Assembly (NCBI RefSeq): GCF_009827445.1
Contig: NZ_WTYI01000001.1
Span: forward strand, 248,001-312,000
DNA from: Qipengyuania aquimaris
Lineage (GTDB): Bacteria > Pseudomonadota > Alphaproteobacteria > Sphingomonadales > Sphingomonadaceae
Direction of reading: 5' to 3'
DNA: 64,000 nt
Below are positions 1-8,366 of the stretch, in pieces. Under the pieces are notes generated by a model, which was not told the origin of the DNA, searched no databases, and saw only the letters and a program-made list of their open reading frames with translations. Each line of letters begins with the position of its first letter. Position 1 is the stretch's first letter. The position numbers and the translations under genes are program-made.

Positions 1-1
1 C

Positions 2-85
2 GAAGTGCTGGAGGATGCTGGCTTTCAAAAGGTACGCCGCGCATCGGAAACGCCGACAAACATGGTTCTCGAAGTCACCGGCTAG
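2..85 (+). CDS. C-terminal end of a truncated gene, possibly a SAM-dependent methyltransferase
   Basis: The window opens inside a reading frame that stops with TAG at 83-85 and leaves 27 residues. The tail has an amphipathic helix (VLEDAGF) followed by a strand ending MVLEVTG. That pattern resembles the last helix and beta-hairpin of class I methyltransferases, but 27 residues cannot settle it. The next gene on the same strand is also methyltransferase-like, 57 bases away, so the two could be co-transcribed. The function is a guess; the open frame itself is clear. Confidence 0.4.
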   Translation, partial: EVLEDAGFQKVRRASETPTNMVLEVTG

Positions 86-142
86 CTATCGCAGGCGAGG
101 CTAAGCCGCTATCGGGGCGGTCAACACCTGCTGGAGATCCCG

Positions 143-823
143 ATGCTGCCGCGCGAAACCGTCGCCACTGCCGAAGTGCCCAATGGCGAAACGCTGACCC
201 TGATCAGTCATGGACGCGATTTCATCATCATGGTCGGGCGCGACGAATTGATGGGCACGCGCATGCAGTTCAGCGAGGAACAGCTTGCCGAACTGACCCT
301 TGCCGAGCTGGGCCGTGAAAATCCACGGGTGCTGATCGGCGGCTATGGCATGGGCTTTACCTTCCGCAAGGCGCTGGAGAAGGCGAGCGAGGGTGCTGAG
401 ATCGTCGTGGCAGAGGTCGTGCCGGAAATCCTCGAATGGGCGCAGGGTCCGCTTGCCGAATTGACGGGAGACACGCTCTCCGACCCCCGCGGGGATGTGG
501 TCCTGTGCGATGTGGCCGCTTTGATCGACGATGCAAACGACGGGACCTGCGACAAGTGGGACGCGATCCTGCTGGATGTCGATAACGGGCCGGACGGGAT
601 TGTGCGCGATGGCAACCAGCGGCTCTATTCTACGACGGGGCTCGGCAAGGCTCGAGACGCATTGCGGCCCGGTGGTATCCTCGCCGTCTGGTCGGCGGCG
701 CCCGATTACAAGTTCACCCGCAGGCTCAAGGAAGCGGGCTTCGAAGTCGAAGAGCGCCGTGTCCGCGCCCGGCCCAACAACAAGGGCCCGCACCACACGA
801 TCTGGTTCGCCCGGAAACGCTAG
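143..823 (+). CDS. Spermidine synthase-like protein
   Basis: This 226-residue protein has the Rossmann core of the spermidine synthase/SpeE-like family. It carries a glycine-rich SAM-type motif VLIGGYGMGFTFR near residue 65, an acidic strand end followed by EVVPEILEWA, and ILLDVDNGP near residue 150. It is shorter than a canonical SpeE (about 280 residues) and lacks most of the N-terminal strand domain, so the substrate may differ from putrescine. The start is supported by GGAG at 132-135, seven bases before ATG. Its 3' end faces the diguanylate cyclase gene with only 14 bases between them. Family assignment is fairly sure; a true aminopropyltransferase role is inference. Confidence 0.75.
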   Translation: MLPRETVATAEVPNGETLTLISHGRDFIIMVGRDELMGTRMQFSEEQLAELTLAELGRENPRVLIGGYGMGFTFRKALEKASEGAEIVVAEVVPEILEWAQGPLAELTGDTLSDPRGDVVLCDVAALIDDANDGTCDKWDAILLDVDNGPDGIVRDGNQRLYSTTGLGKARDALRPGGILAVWSAAPDYKFTRRLKEAGFEVEERRVRARPNNKGPHHTIWFARKR

Positions 824-837
824 GGGCGACCAGCGTC

Positions 838-2022
838 TTAGGCCGCTTGGGTCAGGGGTTTCTTGGCCTGCTGGAATTCCGCGATAGAGACGCTGCGATC
901 GCGGCCTGCTTCCTTGGCGGCGTACAGTGCCTTGTCGGCGCGGTTCATGGCCACCGAAAGCGCATCGCTGCGTGACATGGCGGTGAGGCCTGCACTGGCA
1001 GTCACCGGCAGGTTCATGTCCGGAACCGCAACGCTGACAGCCTGGGTAATGCGCTTACGGGCTTTCTCGGCAGTGTTCTGCCAATCGTCTGAATAGATGA
1101 GAACGACGAACTCTTCCCCGCCAAGGCGGGCCACGAAAACATCGTCGGACCTCAGCGCCTGTGCTGCTGCCACGAGGACCCGATCACCCACCTCATGGCC
1201 GTACGTGTCGTTGACGCGCTTGAAGTGATCGCAATCGATGATCGCAAGCCCCGAGGGATGTCGCGCTGTGTCGAAAGCGAAATGCTGTTCGAGGCCACGG
1301 CGGTTGGCAATATTTGTCAGGGGATCGATCAGCATCATCTGCTCGGCAGCCTGGATGTTGGCGAGTGCGCGGTCGCGTTCCAGTTTCACGCGGCCGAAGC
1401 CGTTCATGATACCGAGGAAGGTGACGATCAGGTCGAAAGACAGCGCGCCCAGCACCAATCGCGGCCAGTGCGGAATGGTCTCGCGGGCAAAGAATTCATA
1501 TGCAAACGCGCACAGGCCCAGCAAGACGAGCGGTCCCCAGACGATAGACTGCATCTTTGCAACGCGGCTATCCCGACGAATGGCCGCAATCAGGCTGTTT
1601 CCGAGCAAAAAGGTCGCGCCAAGCAGGGCGAAGTCATGCAACTGGTGGAATATCGGCCAATTCCCGCCCAACAGCGTCGCTCCTGCGGCGAAGATGCCAA
1701 GCGGCAGGATGTACCAGAGGTGACGGCGGTGATGGGCGAGATCGATATGCCGTTCTACGTAAGTGGCAAAGAACGGTCCGGTACACGCGACGCCGAGCGC
1801 AAGCGCGACCTCGCCAAGTGCCCGATTATCCAGCCCCCCAAAGAGGTTTTCGCCAGGGCCGAAGGAAAGCAGTGCAATCGTCATCGCAGCAAAACAGGCG
1901 ATGCGGAGCGAACACCACAAGAGATAACTGCGGCGGACAAAGGGATAGAGGGCCAGCGACGTTACGCTGACCACGATCGCTATTCCCATAAAGGCGCCGA
2001 ATGACGCGCTTGCCCAATCCAT
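838..2022 (-). CDS. Membrane-anchored diguanylate cyclase (GGDEF domain)
   Basis: The 394-residue protein has an N-terminal half of about six hydrophobic segments (roughly residues 8-28, 38-55, 70-88, 102-120, 130-148 and 160-205), then a short coiled linker and a GGDEF domain. The domain shows the usual DPLTNIANRRGLE entry near 233, the DCDHFKRVNDTYGHEVGD metal/substrate segment near 263-280, and the catalytic GGEEF at 301-305. It should make cyclic di-GMP from two GTP at the inner membrane. An RxxD-like RSDD lies six rather than five residues before GGEEF, so product-inhibition binding is doubtful. The N-terminal sensor region is not a named domain I recognise. No EAL domain is present. Confidence 0.92.
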   Translation of the reverse strand: MDWASASFGAFMGIAIVVSVTSLALYPFVRRSYLLWCSLRIACFAAMTIALLSFGPGENLFGGLDNRALGEVALALGVACTGPFFATYVERHIDLAHHRRHLWYILPLGIFAAGATLLGGNWPIFHQLHDFALLGATFLLGNSLIAAIRRDSRVAKMQSIVWGPLVLLGLCAFAYEFFARETIPHWPRLVLGALSFDLIVTFLGIMNGFGRVKLERDRALANIQAAEQMMLIDPLTNIANRRGLEQHFAFDTARHPSGLAIIDCDHFKRVNDTYGHEVGDRVLVAAAQALRSDDVFVARLGGEEFVVLIYSDDWQNTAEKARKRITQAVSVAVPDMNLPVTASAGLTAMSRSDALSVAMNRADKALYAAKEAGRDRSVSIAEFQQAKKPLTQAA

Positions 2023-2126
2023 GACGATCCTTGTCTTCGAACGTGCCCATTAACATAGGACACACTCCCCTTTTCGCAGGAAGAGATGACAGGGTGGTCA
2101 ATCGATATGGTTTAAGGAAAGGAAAG

Positions 2127-2169
2127 ATTTCGCGAAAAATGGCGGTTTTCTACCATTTTTCGCGGAAAT
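2127..2169 (-). terminator. AT-rich hairpin downstream of gcrA
   Basis: An inverted repeat pairs 2127-2142 with 2153-2169: 16 pairs with a single bulged C, around a 10-base loop. Read on the minus strand it follows the gcrA stop by about 40 bases and is followed by the T-rich CTTTCCTTTCCTT. This fits an intrinsic terminator for gcrA that also isolates the next minus-strand gene (diguanylate cyclase, start 2022). The T tract is interrupted, so an operator is the alternative. Confidence 0.55.
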
Positions 2170-2210
2170 CAGCTCTTTAGACTTTGGCGCGGCGTCCTGT
2201 GCCGGTCCGC

Positions 2211-2888
2211 TTAGCGGACGCGCGGGCCGCCAAAGGGAAGGGGCGGAGGGGGACGGCGTGCACCGCGTGGCAACTGCGCCTGATAGGCCCGTCCGCAATG
2301 CTCGACGCAATAGGGGAAGCCCGGGTTCACGGCTTCACCGCAGAAGTGGAAATCGGGTTCGCCCGGGTGGCCCATGGGCCAGCGGCAGACCTTGTCGGAC
2401 AAATCCAGCAGGCTGGTCTTGTCGGCGATCGAGGGATCGGGCTTTGCCGGAACCAGTCGGCGCGGCGGCGCGGGGGGGATCGGCGGCTGCTGGTCACCGG
2501 GGCCCTGGCGCAGGAAGCCGCCAGGACCGACCGAAACGATCTTGGGCAGGTCAGGCGTCTTATTGGGCAGCGGCTGCGAGGGCGTTGCGTCCGAACGCGC
2601 GGCAGTTGCAGCGGGCTTGGGCGCCGGTGCGGGGGTTGCAGGCTTGGCTGGTTTTGCAGCTGCGCGCGGTGCCGCTTTCTTCGGCGCAGGCTTGGGAGCC
2701 GGCTTGGCAGCCTTCTTCTTCTCGCCGCTCTTGACGGGCGAGGGCCGGGATTTGAGGCCGAGGCGGTGCGCCTTGCCGATTACCGCGTTGCGACTGACGC
2801 CGCCGAGTTCCTCGGCGATCTGGCTGGCGGTGGAGCCGCCTTCCCACATTTTCTTTAGCGTCGCGATCCGTTCGTCGGTCCAGCTCAT
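2211..2888 (-). CDS. gcrA: GcrA cell cycle regulator
   Basis: The 225-residue product begins MSWTDERIATLKKMW and carries the GcrA helix-turn-helix with SRNAVIGKAHRLGL at residues 31-44, the part that contacts methylated GANTC DNA and recruits sigma-70 RNA polymerase. A Lys/Ala/Pro-rich disordered linker covers about residues 50-125, and the C-terminal sigma-interacting part contains four spaced cysteines (CRWP, FCGE, YCVEHC). At 225 residues it is longer than Caulobacter GcrA (about 173), because of the linker. It is transcribed away from the ABC permease with about 70 bases for a divergent promoter. The stop codon sits in the loop of a small GTCCGC-taa-GCGGAC stem. GcrA is essentially confined to alphaproteobacteria. 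Confidence 0.95.
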   Translation of the reverse strand: MSWTDERIATLKKMWEGGSTASQIAEELGGVSRNAVIGKAHRLGLKSRPSPVKSGEKKKAAKPAPKPAPKKAAPRAAAKPAKPATPAPAPKPAATAARSDATPSQPLPNKTPDLPKIVSVGPGGFLRQGPGDQQPPIPPAPPRRLVPAKPDPSIADKTSLLDLSDKVCRWPMGHPGEPDFHFCGEAVNPGFPYCVEHCGRAYQAQLPRGARRPPPPLPFGGPRVR

Positions 2889-2959
2889 ACCTATTCCGTA
2901 TTCCTTACATGGCCCGACGTAGCTTGCCAGCCGGGATGCTTGGCCCTAGGCGCACGCCC

Positions 2960-3862
2960 ATGGCCGATCAAGTCCAACCCGCCACTCCCGCCGTGCCGCA
3001 AGGCGATGCTTCGTTCACCGAGAATAATGCCGGGAGGAAGGGTCGTTTTCCCGCTCGCGGAGAACCGGTGATTACCGGGATCAACCGCATCGGGTTATGG
3101 AGTCTCTATATTAAGGAGGTTCGGCGTTTTCTCAAGGTCCAGACGCAGACGATCTGGGCTCCGGGCGTATCTACCTTCCTCTTTCTGGTGATATTCACCG
3201 TCGCGATGGGCCGCGAGGGGCGCGAAGTGCTGGGCGTGAACTTCGCCACCTTCGTTGCGCCGGGCCTCATCGTCATGGGCATGATGCAGAATGCATTCGC
3301 CAATTCGAGCTTCTCGCTCCTGTCCGGCAAGATCCAGGGCACGATCATCGACCTCCTCATGCCGCCCCTGTCGGAAGGCGAACTGATGGGCGGCATCGTC
3401 GCTGCAGCGGTCACCCGAGCGATCTTCGTCGGCGGTGCGGTGGCGCTGGCCATGGCCTTCTATCCCGGTGTCGATTTGTCGCTGGCACATCCCTGGGCGG
3501 TGGTCTGGTTCGGCCTCATGGGCGCCGTCATGCTGTCGCTGCTCGGTCTGCTCGCATCGATCTGGGCGGAAAAGTTCGACCACAATGCGGCCGTCAGCAA
3601 TTTCGTGATCGCCCCGCTCAGCCTGCTGTCGGGCACATTCTACCTGATCGACAACCTTGCGCCCGTGTTTCAGACCATCAGCCGCCTCAACCCGTTCTTC
3701 TACGTGATCAGCGGCTTCCGCTTCGGCTTCCTCGGCAAGAGCGACATCGGCGATACCAACGAAGCAGTGGTGAATGGCGCGATCGGCCTTGGCATATTCA
3801 ACCTGCTGCTCGCCTTCGCGGTCTATCGGGTGCTCAAGTCGGGCTGGAAAATCCGCAACTGA
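2960..3862 (+). CDS. ABC-2 type transporter permease
   Basis: The 300-residue protein (from MADQ) shows the ABC-2 permease plan. It has a hydrophilic N-terminal section, then about six membrane segments starting at TFLFLVIFTVAM, and the family's inner conserved stretch IAPLSLLSGTFYLID followed by LNPFFYVISGFRFG. It resembles the YadH/NodJ class that exports polysaccharide or drug substrates. An ATG 51 bases upstream (2909) is possible but would crowd the divergent gcrA promoter, so 2960 is preferred. No ABC ATPase lies beside it: the next gene is a flavoprotein and the other side is gcrA. Its partner must be encoded elsewhere and the substrate is unknown. Confidence 0.88.
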   Translation: MADQVQPATPAVPQGDASFTENNAGRKGRFPARGEPVITGINRIGLWSLYIKEVRRFLKVQTQTIWAPGVSTFLFLVIFTVAMGREGREVLGVNFATFVAPGLIVMGMMQNAFANSSFSLLSGKIQGTIIDLLMPPLSEGELMGGIVAAAVTRAIFVGGAVALAMAFYPGVDLSLAHPWAVVWFGLMGAVMLSLLGLLASIWAEKFDHNAAVSNFVIAPLSLLSGTFYLIDNLAPVFQTISRLNPFFYVISGFRFGFLGKSDIGDTNEAVVNGAIGLGIFNLLLAFAVYRVLKSGWKIRN

Positions 3863-3909
3863 GCGATGCCGCAGTTCCGCTGGCGGGCGATTGGCGGTAG
3901 ACCGCCGGA

Positions 3910-5007
3910 ATGAGCGGCAAAACCCTTTTGCTGATTGGCGCCGGACATGCGCACCTCGGCGTCATCGACGATATCCGGAAGAACGGGCTGCCGTGCGAAA
4001 GGGTGGTCATCGTCGAGCCGCGCAGGGCGATGCACTATTCCGGCATGATCCCCGGTTGGCTGGCGGCGGAATACCGCGCGAGCGAGGCGATGATCCCTCT
4101 GCAACCGCTGGTCGAAGAGGCCGGAATCGAATGGATTCAAGCCTCGGCTATCGGGATCGACGCTTCAGGAAACACCGTCCGCCTGGACACTGGCGATGAT
4201 GTTGCTTTCGACATCTGTTCAATCGCTGTGGGTGGGGCTGGCCGTGCGAGGCGCGTCCTTGGCGATGACCCCCGCCTCTTCGATATTCGTCCCATCGATC
4301 GGTTCGTCGACCGCTGGCGCGATCTGCGCGATGGCGCTGCAACGCCGCGCCGTATCGCTGTCGTGGGCGGCGGGGCAGGCGGGCTGGAGCTTGCTTTCGG
4401 CTTCGCCAATGCGCCCATGCCGAAGAAGACGCGTGTTACCCTGATTGCCGGAGAGGGCGGGCTCTTGCCCGATCACGCGGCATCCGTGCAGCGCAAGGCG
4501 CGGGCGGAGCTGGCCGCACAGGACATCAGGCTGATCGAGGCCGATGCCTCCTTCGAGGACGAAGGCCTGTGTGTTGCCGGGCATGAGTTGAAACCGCCGG
4601 AGCTGGTCGTCGCCGCGATCGGCAGCGGAGCGCCGGACTGGCCGCGAGAAAGCGGGCTGGCTGTCGACAAGGACGGCTTCATCGAAGTCGACCGTTACCA
4701 GCGCTCCTGCAGTCACCCTTGCATCTTCGCGGCCGGTGACGTCGCCCGCCGCACCGACCGGCAACTGCCGCATTCGGGCGTGCATGCAGTCTACGCTGGA
4801 CCGGTGCTTGCGGCCAATCTGCGCCGCGCCGCGAACGGGCAGGCACCGACGAACACCTATCGCGGCAGGGGAATGGATTTCTACCTGTTTAATACGGGTC
4901 GCGGCGAGGCCATCCTAAGCTACGGACGAATTGCGCTGAAAGCCCGCTGGCTGCGCAAGCTCAAGGATTGGCTGGACCGGCGCTGGATCGACCGGTTCAC
5001 TCGCTGA
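3910..5007 (+). CDS. FAD-dependent oxidoreductase, SelD-N-terminal-like (NDH-2 related)
   Basis: The 365-residue flavoprotein starts with a dinucleotide-binding LLIGAGHAHLGV (residues 6-17), has a second Rossmann motif IAVVGGGAGGLELAF near residue 150, and ends its FAD site with CIFAAGDVARR near 275. GAGHAH and the MHYSGMIPGWLA stretch match, from memory, the two-dinucleotide-binding family that is fused to the N-terminus of selenide-water dikinase in some bacteria and otherwise stands alone. No selD or other selenium gene is present here, so this is a stand-alone NAD(P)H oxidoreductase of unknown acceptor. Its last 11 bases overlap the end of the convergent DUF1499 gene. Confidence 0.8.
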   Translation: MSGKTLLLIGAGHAHLGVIDDIRKNGLPCERVVIVEPRRAMHYSGMIPGWLAAEYRASEAMIPLQPLVEEAGIEWIQASAIGIDASGNTVRLDTGDDVAFDICSIAVGGAGRARRVLGDDPRLFDIRPIDRFVDRWRDLRDGAATPRRIAVVGGGAGGLELAFGFANAPMPKKTRVTLIAGEGGLLPDHAASVQRKARAELAAQDIRLIEADASFEDEGLCVAGHELKPPELVVAAIGSGAPDWPRESGLAVDKDGFIEVDRYQRSCSHPCIFAAGDVARRTDRQLPHSGVHAVYAGPVLAANLRRAANGQAPTNTYRGRGMDFYLFNTGRGEAILSYGRIALKARWLRKLKDWLDRRWIDRFTR

Positions 5008-5785
5008 GGCGGTTCTCGATCGCTTCCGACAATTCGCGCAACCGTGCTGCGTTGTAGCCAAGGTCCGACAGGCCGACACGGCTGACCGAGCGCAGGTCGA
5101 TCTCGCCATCGCGCACGCGGGCGACCACATCGTCCTTGAAACCGAACAGGAAGGTTTCCGCCACGCCTTCGACCCGTCCGCCGTCGACATCGCTGGTCAC
5201 ATCGGAAAGCCCGATATCTTCCATGGCGAGCGCGACCGCGACCATCGCGTCGCTGGCATCGCCCGAGTAAGTGATCGTGGCGAGGTCGGGATAGCTTTCG
5301 GCTATGATCTGTGCGTGCGATTGGGAGGCAAGCGGGCTGTCCATATCACTCCAGGCGTCCAATTCGCCGAGCGGTGTGGCATAATCGTTGAGCGGATTGG
5401 CCGAGACCTGGGCCCGTTTTTCGCGGGTCCATTCGGTGAACTGCGGCGGATCGGTGACGTCGGTGGCGACGTCGTGGATCGGCGGAACGCTTTCGGCAGT
5501 GGATGCGACCGAAGCGAGGCCCCCCATCAAGGCGGCGGGAATGGCGAGCGCGAGGGCGGCCTTCCACCACTGGCCGCGCGGGCCTTTCCAGAGAATCGCG
5601 ACAAGTGCGATGACGGCCACTAGCGCCGTGATGCCGATCAGGATCGGTCCCCACTCCCGCACCATCGTGCCCAATGCAAAGCGCCAGTCGATCAGCCCGA
5701 ACTTCGGTCCGAAGACGGCAGCGGCAAACCACAGGACCAGCCCGACGGCCAGCCACAGGGCGATCTTCGGCAGCTTCGCAATCAT
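4997..5785 (-). CDS. DUF1499 membrane protein
   Basis: This 262-residue protein has three N-terminal hydrophobic segments (about 8-28, 44-64 and 75-93), then a soluble domain starting near PPIHDVATDVTDPPQFTEW. That phrase is typical of DUF1499, in which a conserved IHDV/T..PP motif precedes a small alpha/beta domain. Biochemical function of the family is unknown. The start has GGAG nine bases upstream on the minus strand. Its 5' end is 12 bases downstream of queF, so the two are probably co-transcribed, with queF first. Confidence 0.82.
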   Translation of the reverse strand: MIAKLPKIALWLAVGLVLWFAAAVFGPKFGLIDWRFALGTMVREWGPILIGITALVAVIALVAILWKGPRGQWWKAALALAIPAALMGGLASVASTAESVPPIHDVATDVTDPPQFTEWTREKRAQVSANPLNDYATPLGELDAWSDMDSPLASQSHAQIIAESYPDLATITYSGDASDAMVAVALAMEDIGLSDVTSDVDGGRVEGVAETFLFGFKDDVVARVRDGEIDLRSVSRVGLSDLGYNAARLRELSEAIENRLSE

Positions 5786-5797
5786 CGCATTTTCTCC

Positions 5798-6256
5798 CTA
5801 TCCGCGCCCACGATAGGACGAGACGCCCTGATCGGGAAGCCAAAGCTCTGCCGGCGGGGCGCCGCTCTGCCAGAAGACGTCGATCGGAATGCCGCCGCGC
5901 GGATACCAGTATCCGCCGATACGCAGCCAGCGCGGCTTCATTTCATCGAACAGGCGCTGGCCGATGCCGACCGTCACGTCCTCGTGGAAGCCATTGTGAT
6001 TGCGGAAGGAACCGAGGAAAAGCTTCAGGCTCTTCGATTCCACGATCGTTTCGCCCGGCGCATAGTCGATCACGAGATGCGCGAAATCGGGCTGGCCGGT
6101 TACCGGGCACAGCGAGGTGAATTCCGGCGCGGCGAACCGGACCAGGTAAAGCTGGCCCGCACGCGGGTTGGGCACGTAGTCGAGTTCTGCCTCTTCGGGA
6201 GAAGTGGGCAGGGGGCTGTTCTCGCCAAGGAACTTGGGTGTCGGTGTGTCGCTCAT
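5798..6256 (-). CDS. queF: NADPH-dependent 7-cyano-7-deazaguanine reductase (preQ1 synthase)
   Basis: QueF reduces the nitrile of preQ0 to the amine of preQ1 in queuosine synthesis. The 152-residue product is the short unimodular type. It shows the active-site cysteine in [11 protein letters not shown], the QueF signature [15 protein letters not shown], and the substrate-binding acidic residue in NGFHEDVT. A start nine bases upstream (6265, adding MRG) is equally open and neither has a strong ribosome-binding site. No other queuosine gene is in the window. The assignment is firm. Confidence 0.95.
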   Translation of the reverse strand: MSDTPTPKFLGENSPLPTSPEEAELDYVPNPRAGQLYLVRFAAPEFTSLCPVTGQPDFAHLVIDYAPGETIVESKSLKLFLGSFRNHNGFHEDVTVGIGQRLFDEMKPRWLRIGGYWYPRGGIPIDVFWQSGAPPAELWLPDQGVSSYRGRG

Positions 6257-6359
6257 GCCGCGCATCTGCCGCGAATGTCGTCCCGGCGCAAGGAGGGGCT
6301 TGGATGCGCATCCTTCACCGCCTATTCAGCGCGCCTCCCCGACCAGACCGGCCGTTACC

Positions 6360-7493
6360 ATGAATATGCGTACTACCCCTCTTCTTGCTGCCCTCCTGCT
6401 TGCCCTGCCTGCTTCTGCAGCGGCGCAGCGCGTACAGGATTTCCAGCTCCCGCCGTCGAACCCGACCCCGACGCCCACGCCGCAGGTGCAGGGCCCGGTG
6501 GATGACGAAGCGCCTGTCACGACCCGTCCGCGGGTGATCGAAACCGCACGGCCCACGCCCGCGCCGGCCCAGCAACCAGTCCCGGCGCCTCAGGGCGCGC
6601 CGACGCCTGCTCCAACGATTGCTTCGGAGCCCGTCCTAGAAACCGCGCCGCGCCGCGTTCCCGACCAGACCCCAGCCATTGGATCCGCGCGCCCGGCAGG
6701 CGACACTCTGCAGAATGGCGACACTCTGCAGAATGTTGCCCCGCAACCAGGGCCGGCTGCAACGGACACCGCGATTGATCCTCCCGGCTCGATAACCCCG
6801 CCAATCATCGAGCCCATTGCGCCAGACGAACCGGTCGAGGATGCGGAAACAGAGGAGGCGGAAGGATTTCCCTGGCCGATTATCCTGGCAGCGCTTGCGG
6901 GACTGATAGCCATGGGCCTCGCGTTCTTCGCTTGGCAGCGCAAGCGCGCGAGCGCGCCGCCGCCCACGATCGAGCGTCCCGTCGTGGCGCCGAAAAAGGC
7001 GGCCGCTGCTGCACCGGTAGCCAAGCCCGTGCAGCTCAAGGTGGAAGCGATCAAGCTGACCCGCTCCTTCGCAAATGCGACGCTCGATTACCGGGTGAGC
7101 GTACTGAACCGTGCGACCTCGGCCATGTCCGGCGTATCGGTTTCGGGTGACCTCGTCTCTGCACATGGAAATTTGCCGGTGGAACAGCAGGTTGCATCGC
7201 CCGGGCAGGACCTGCCCGAGCAACACGTGTTCGAACGGATCGCGTCCGGCCAAAGCGTGCGTTTCGATGGGAAAATCCAGCTTCCGCTCGCCAATGTCCA
7301 TGCCGTACGTCAGGGGCAGATGGCGTTGCTTGTCCCGCTCCTGCGGCTGAAAGTAAGCGACGCGAAGAGCGAACCTACAGTCCAGACTTTCGTCATCGGG
7401 CAAGGCGAGGCGAATGCCGGGCGTGTCGCACCTTTCCGGCTCGACGAAGGGCCGCGCAGCTGGAGCCCGATTGCGGCCCGCGCGCTTGACTGA
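6360..7493 (+). CDS. Proline-rich secreted/membrane-anchored protein of unknown function
   Basis: The 377-residue protein starts with a clear signal peptide (MNMRTTPLLAALLLALPASAAAQ). About 150 residues of low-complexity Pro/Thr/Gln-rich sequence follow, then one membrane span WPIILAALAGLIAMGLAFFAW near 180-200 and a C-terminal domain of about 170 residues. That domain (from KLEVEAI-like strands around VQLKVEAIKLTRSF) looks like a beta-sandwich with alternating hydrophobic strands, perhaps Ig-like, and would lie in the cytoplasm if the signal is cleaved. A perfect 18-base tandem duplication at 6700-6735 repeats GDTLQN. I do not recognise the family. Confidence 0.7.
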   Translation: MNMRTTPLLAALLLALPASAAAQRVQDFQLPPSNPTPTPTPQVQGPVDDEAPVTTRPRVIETARPTPAPAQQPVPAPQGAPTPAPTIASEPVLETAPRRVPDQTPAIGSARPAGDTLQNGDTLQNVAPQPGPAATDTAIDPPGSITPPIIEPIAPDEPVEDAETEEAEGFPWPIILAALAGLIAMGLAFFAWQRKRASAPPPTIERPVVAPKKAAAAAPVAKPVQLKVEAIKLTRSFANATLDYRVSVLNRATSAMSGVSVSGDLVSAHGNLPVEQQVASPGQDLPEQHVFERIASGQSVRFDGKIQLPLANVHAVRQGQMALLVPLLRLKVSDAKSEPTVQTFVIGQGEANAGRVAPFRLDEGPRSWSPIAARALD

Positions 7494-7530
7494 CATCGAC
7501 AGCCTTGCGCCCCCGCGCTAGCACGGGGTG

Positions 7531-8364
7531 ATGTACAAGCTTGTTTCGACAGAATGGCTCGCAGCGCGGATCGGTGCCGATGACGTAATCATTCTCGATG
7601 CGACCATGCACCTGCCCGATAGCGGCCGGGACGCACAGGCGGAGTTCGGGCAAAGGCATATACCGGGCGCGCGGTTTCTGGACCTTGCTACTCTGACCGA
7701 TCCCGATTCCAGCGTTCCCAAGGCCATGCCGACGGCGGAGCAATTTGCCGACCGGATGCGCGAACTTGGCGTCGCGCGCGGCGCCCGCATCGTCCTTTAT
7801 GACGACAGCGATATCCGCAGCGCGGCCAGGGCGTGGTTCCTGTTTGATCATGCGGGTGAGCCGAAGGTGGCCGTGCTCGACGGCGGACTTGCCAAGTGGA
7901 TCGCCGAGGGGCGGCAGGTAGATGAAGGCAATCCGGCCCATGCGCCGCGCGACTATCCGGAGCCGCACATGCGCCGCGACGTGCGCGGCAAGCAGGACAT
8001 TATCGACGCCATCGAAAAGGGCGATGCCCAGCTTGTCGATGCCCGCGACGCGGCGCGCTTTGCGGGCGAAGAGGGCAGCGGGTCCGAAGGCCATATTCCG
8101 GGTGCAGTCAATGTCCCTTTTGCGCGGCTGCTGAACGAGGACGGCACCTATCGCAGTTCCGATGAAATTCGCGATATCTTCGAAAGCGCAGGCGTCGACC
8201 TCGACAAGCCGGTCGTCACCAGCTGCAATAGCGGAATGACGGCCTGCGTTCTCCTCTTCGCGCTGGAATTGGCGGGCAAGGACAATGTCGCGCTGTACGA
8301 TGGCAGCTGGATGGAGTGGGGCGCCGATCCCGATACGCCCAAGGCCAGGGGCTCGGCTGGCTGA
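7531..8364 (+). CDS. sseA: 3-mercaptopyruvate sulfurtransferase (two-domain rhodanese)
   Basis: The 277-residue protein has two rhodanese domains. The N-terminal one is catalytically silent (about 8-130, with VIILDATMHLP and HIPGARFLDL). The C-terminal one (about 150-270) holds the persulfide cysteine Cys232 in CNSGMTA. The substrate loop usually reads CGSGVTA in mercaptopyruvate enzymes and CRxGxT in thiosulfate rhodaneses, so CNSGMTA favours 3-mercaptopyruvate with one unusual residue. ATG at 7531 is preferred over GTG one codon upstream. The gene is two bases ahead of the metC start, suggesting a sulfur-metabolism pair. Confidence 0.88.
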   Translation: MYKLVSTEWLAARIGADDVIILDATMHLPDSGRDAQAEFGQRHIPGARFLDLATLTDPDSSVPKAMPTAEQFADRMRELGVARGARIVLYDDSDIRSAARAWFLFDHAGEPKVAVLDGGLAKWIAEGRQVDEGNPAHAPRDYPEPHMRRDVRGKQDIIDAIEKGDAQLVDARDAARFAGEEGSGSEGHIPGAVNVPFARLLNEDGTYRSSDEIRDIFESAGVDLDKPVVTSCNSGMTACVLLFALELAGKDNVALYDGSWMEWGADPDTPKARGSAG

Positions 8365-8366
8365 CC

